NCBI GenBank assembly: GCA_947646735.1
Contig: CANTFK010000673.1
Location: forward strand, 124,001-188,000
Source: Peronospora farinosa
Taxonomy: Eukaryota; Oomycota; Peronosporomycetes; Peronosporales; Peronosporaceae
Length of the DNA stretch: 64,000 bases
Reading direction: 5' to 3'
Shown here: in pieces, positions 62,943 through 64,000 of the stretch
Position numbering within the stretch: the stretch's first letter is position 1
Layout of the letters: the number at the start of each line of letters is the position of its first letter
Program-made: the position numbers and the translations under genes
The notes under the pieces: model-generated
The model's input: the letters and a program-made list of their open reading frames with translations, nothing else
Database searches by the model: none
Told to the model about the DNA's origin: nothing

Positions 62943-63979
62943 TTACACCTTCGACGGTACAGCCACAAATTCCCGGCTCTGTGTGAGTTTGTCATCGGGC
63001 TCCTGCAAGAAGGTCTCAAGCAATGTGTTAAACCGCTCGGCTTCGGACAGCACAAGGTCATTCCCACCTTCAGGTACCACGCTCAGTCGAGAATGCATGA
63101 TGCGCTCGCTCAAGTACTCGCCGTGGAATAATGGCACAAACTTGTCCTTTTCGCCGGAAACCACAAGTGTCTTGCACTTGATATGGGGCAGATGGCCGCA
63201 GTACAAGTCACCACCATCTTCACGCTCAACTTGACGTAATGCCTCCACCATTTCTGCAGTACGACGCACCAGAAACGTCATTCACGATAAGCCCATCGAC
63301 TCAAAAGACCAACATCAGCACTTCTAGTCATAACGTACCGGTCCACTTGTCCTGCAGACTATCAACACCACACTTGGCTTCAGCAGTCTCGCGCATCTCT
63401 TTTGGCCACGAGTCTACATCCTTATACTCCTCCATATCCTCCAAATCCTCATCACTAACGAACGCCTGCAGCAGATCCGAACGTAGCCCACAACAAAACA
63501 ATCCTCAGTCTTTAGAGCTACAATCTGGCCAGTGTAAAAACACGTACATTGCCATTGACCAGCACAAGTCGCGTCACTCTCTCGGAGTGTTTAGCCGCCA
63601 GCACAGCACCCACATTGGCACCGTGGCTACAGCCCAGCAGCGAGAATTTCTCAAGCTTCAGCGCGTCAGCAGCACGCAAAACTTCATCGACATCACGTTC
63701 AATACGTCGACTCCCAAATTCTGTTTCTGGTAGACGTGGTTCTACGCCGTAAAGCGCAAAACTGCGCGTGAGCTGCTCACTGGTGAATTGGAGACGGAAG
63801 TCTCGAGCCACAGAGCCAAACGTGGACGGTAGACACAGTAATTTTTGTTGCGTTAAAACAACTGATGAAGGTGCTACTGCAGAGAGAGAGGAACCATTGA
63901 TACCCACAGGTAGCTGTAAAGTACGGAAGGTTGCGGGGACAGCACAGAAGTGACGAAGCAGTGGACGGAGTGACGGCAT
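62943..63979 (-). CDS. BPHL: BPHL-like alpha/beta hydrolase, three exons, 289 aa
   Basis: BPHL is a mitochondrial serine hydrolase of the alpha/beta fold (valacyclovirase in mammals). Exons are 63979-63548, 63465-63339 and 63253-62943. Both introns (82 and 85 bp) have GT-AG ends, and the splices join LVNGN to AFVSDEDLEDM and DKWT to EMVEALRQV, in line with BPHL. The nucleophile is in GCSHG (family GxSxG); the acid lies in VSGEKDKFVP and the His probably in the last segment. The Arg-rich, Leu-rich start MPSLRPLLRHFC resembles a mitochondrial presequence. The ATG at 63979 is chosen because the four codons before it begin with TTG. The usual length is about 290. The late segment VVPEGGNDLVLS has Asn-Asp where the family has His-Asn, so the catalytic His position should be verified. 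Confidence 0.85.
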
Positions 63980-64000
63980 GAGGTCGAGCAATTGATTATG

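Noticed and set aside
22080..63979. Secreted RXLR or Crinkler effector genes
   Set aside because: No ORF shows a signal peptide followed by RXLR-EER or LFLAK-type motifs.
1..64000. CRISPR arrays, operons or bacterial origin
   Set aside because: Repeats are few and irregular, genes have spliceosomal introns, and gene content is eukaryotic.

Overview
The window looks like nuclear DNA of an oomycete, most likely a Peronosporales species (Phytophthora or a downy mildew). Four observations support this. Genes are compact, often intronless or with a few introns of about 65-185 bp. Eukaryotic housekeeping genes are present (RPS13, MAK16, PSMG2, BCAS3, PGM2-type mutase, kinesin). The Ty3/gypsy element has an RT/integrase of the type common in Phytophthora genomes. 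Some upstream regions carry the oomycete Inr/FPR start-site motif. Placement below the class level is inference.

Layout. 1-9157 is transposable-element DNA. A plus-strand LTR-gag fragment (1-450) abuts, head to head, a minus-strand Ty3/gypsy element (452-9157). That element is broken by stops and frameshifts, carries an antisense ORF in its 3' internal region, and has a SINE-like insertion with a 15-bp target duplication inside its 5' LTR. 9158-15635 is gene-poor. It holds a small basic hypothetical gene, a gene whose N-terminal reading frame is broken, a decayed plus-strand ORF and a truncated SKP1 copy.

15636-31051 is gene-dense: a five-exon RAMA-PHD-coiled-coil/Gln-rich chromatin-type protein, a coiled-coil protein, a two-exon glutathione peroxidase, two-exon MAK16, and a very large kinesin-7/CENP-E-like motor. 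31052-35870 holds a short repeat set, a LINE 3' fragment and about 2.2 kb without recognisable genes.

35871-63979 is again gene-dense: a SAM/Myb-like repeat protein, a PH protein, a NET-domain/C2H2 zinc-finger protein, a small roadblock/LAMTOR4-like protein divergent from BCAS3, a PGM2-type mutase with an apparent 1-bp frameshift, an ARF-like GTPase, a basic coiled-coil protein divergent from RPS13, six-exon PSMG2, a hypothetical protein, an AddB/RecB-like PD-(D/E)XK nuclease with a degenerate UvrD-like body and a mitochondrial-looking N-terminus, a WWE/DDHD phospholipase, a hypothetical protein and a three-exon BPHL-like hydrolase.

The genes do not form one pathway, as expected for eukaryotic chromosomal DNA. 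Recurrent themes are ribosome/proteasome biogenesis (MAK16, RPS13, PSMG2) and chromatin or nucleic-acid proteins (RAMA-PHD, NET-zinc finger, SAM/Myb-like, AddB-like nuclease). The strongest candidates for new biology are the RAMA-PHD protein, a possible reader of N6-methyladenine, and the AddB-like nuclease. I saw no CRISPR array, rRNA, convincing tRNA or RXLR effector gene.
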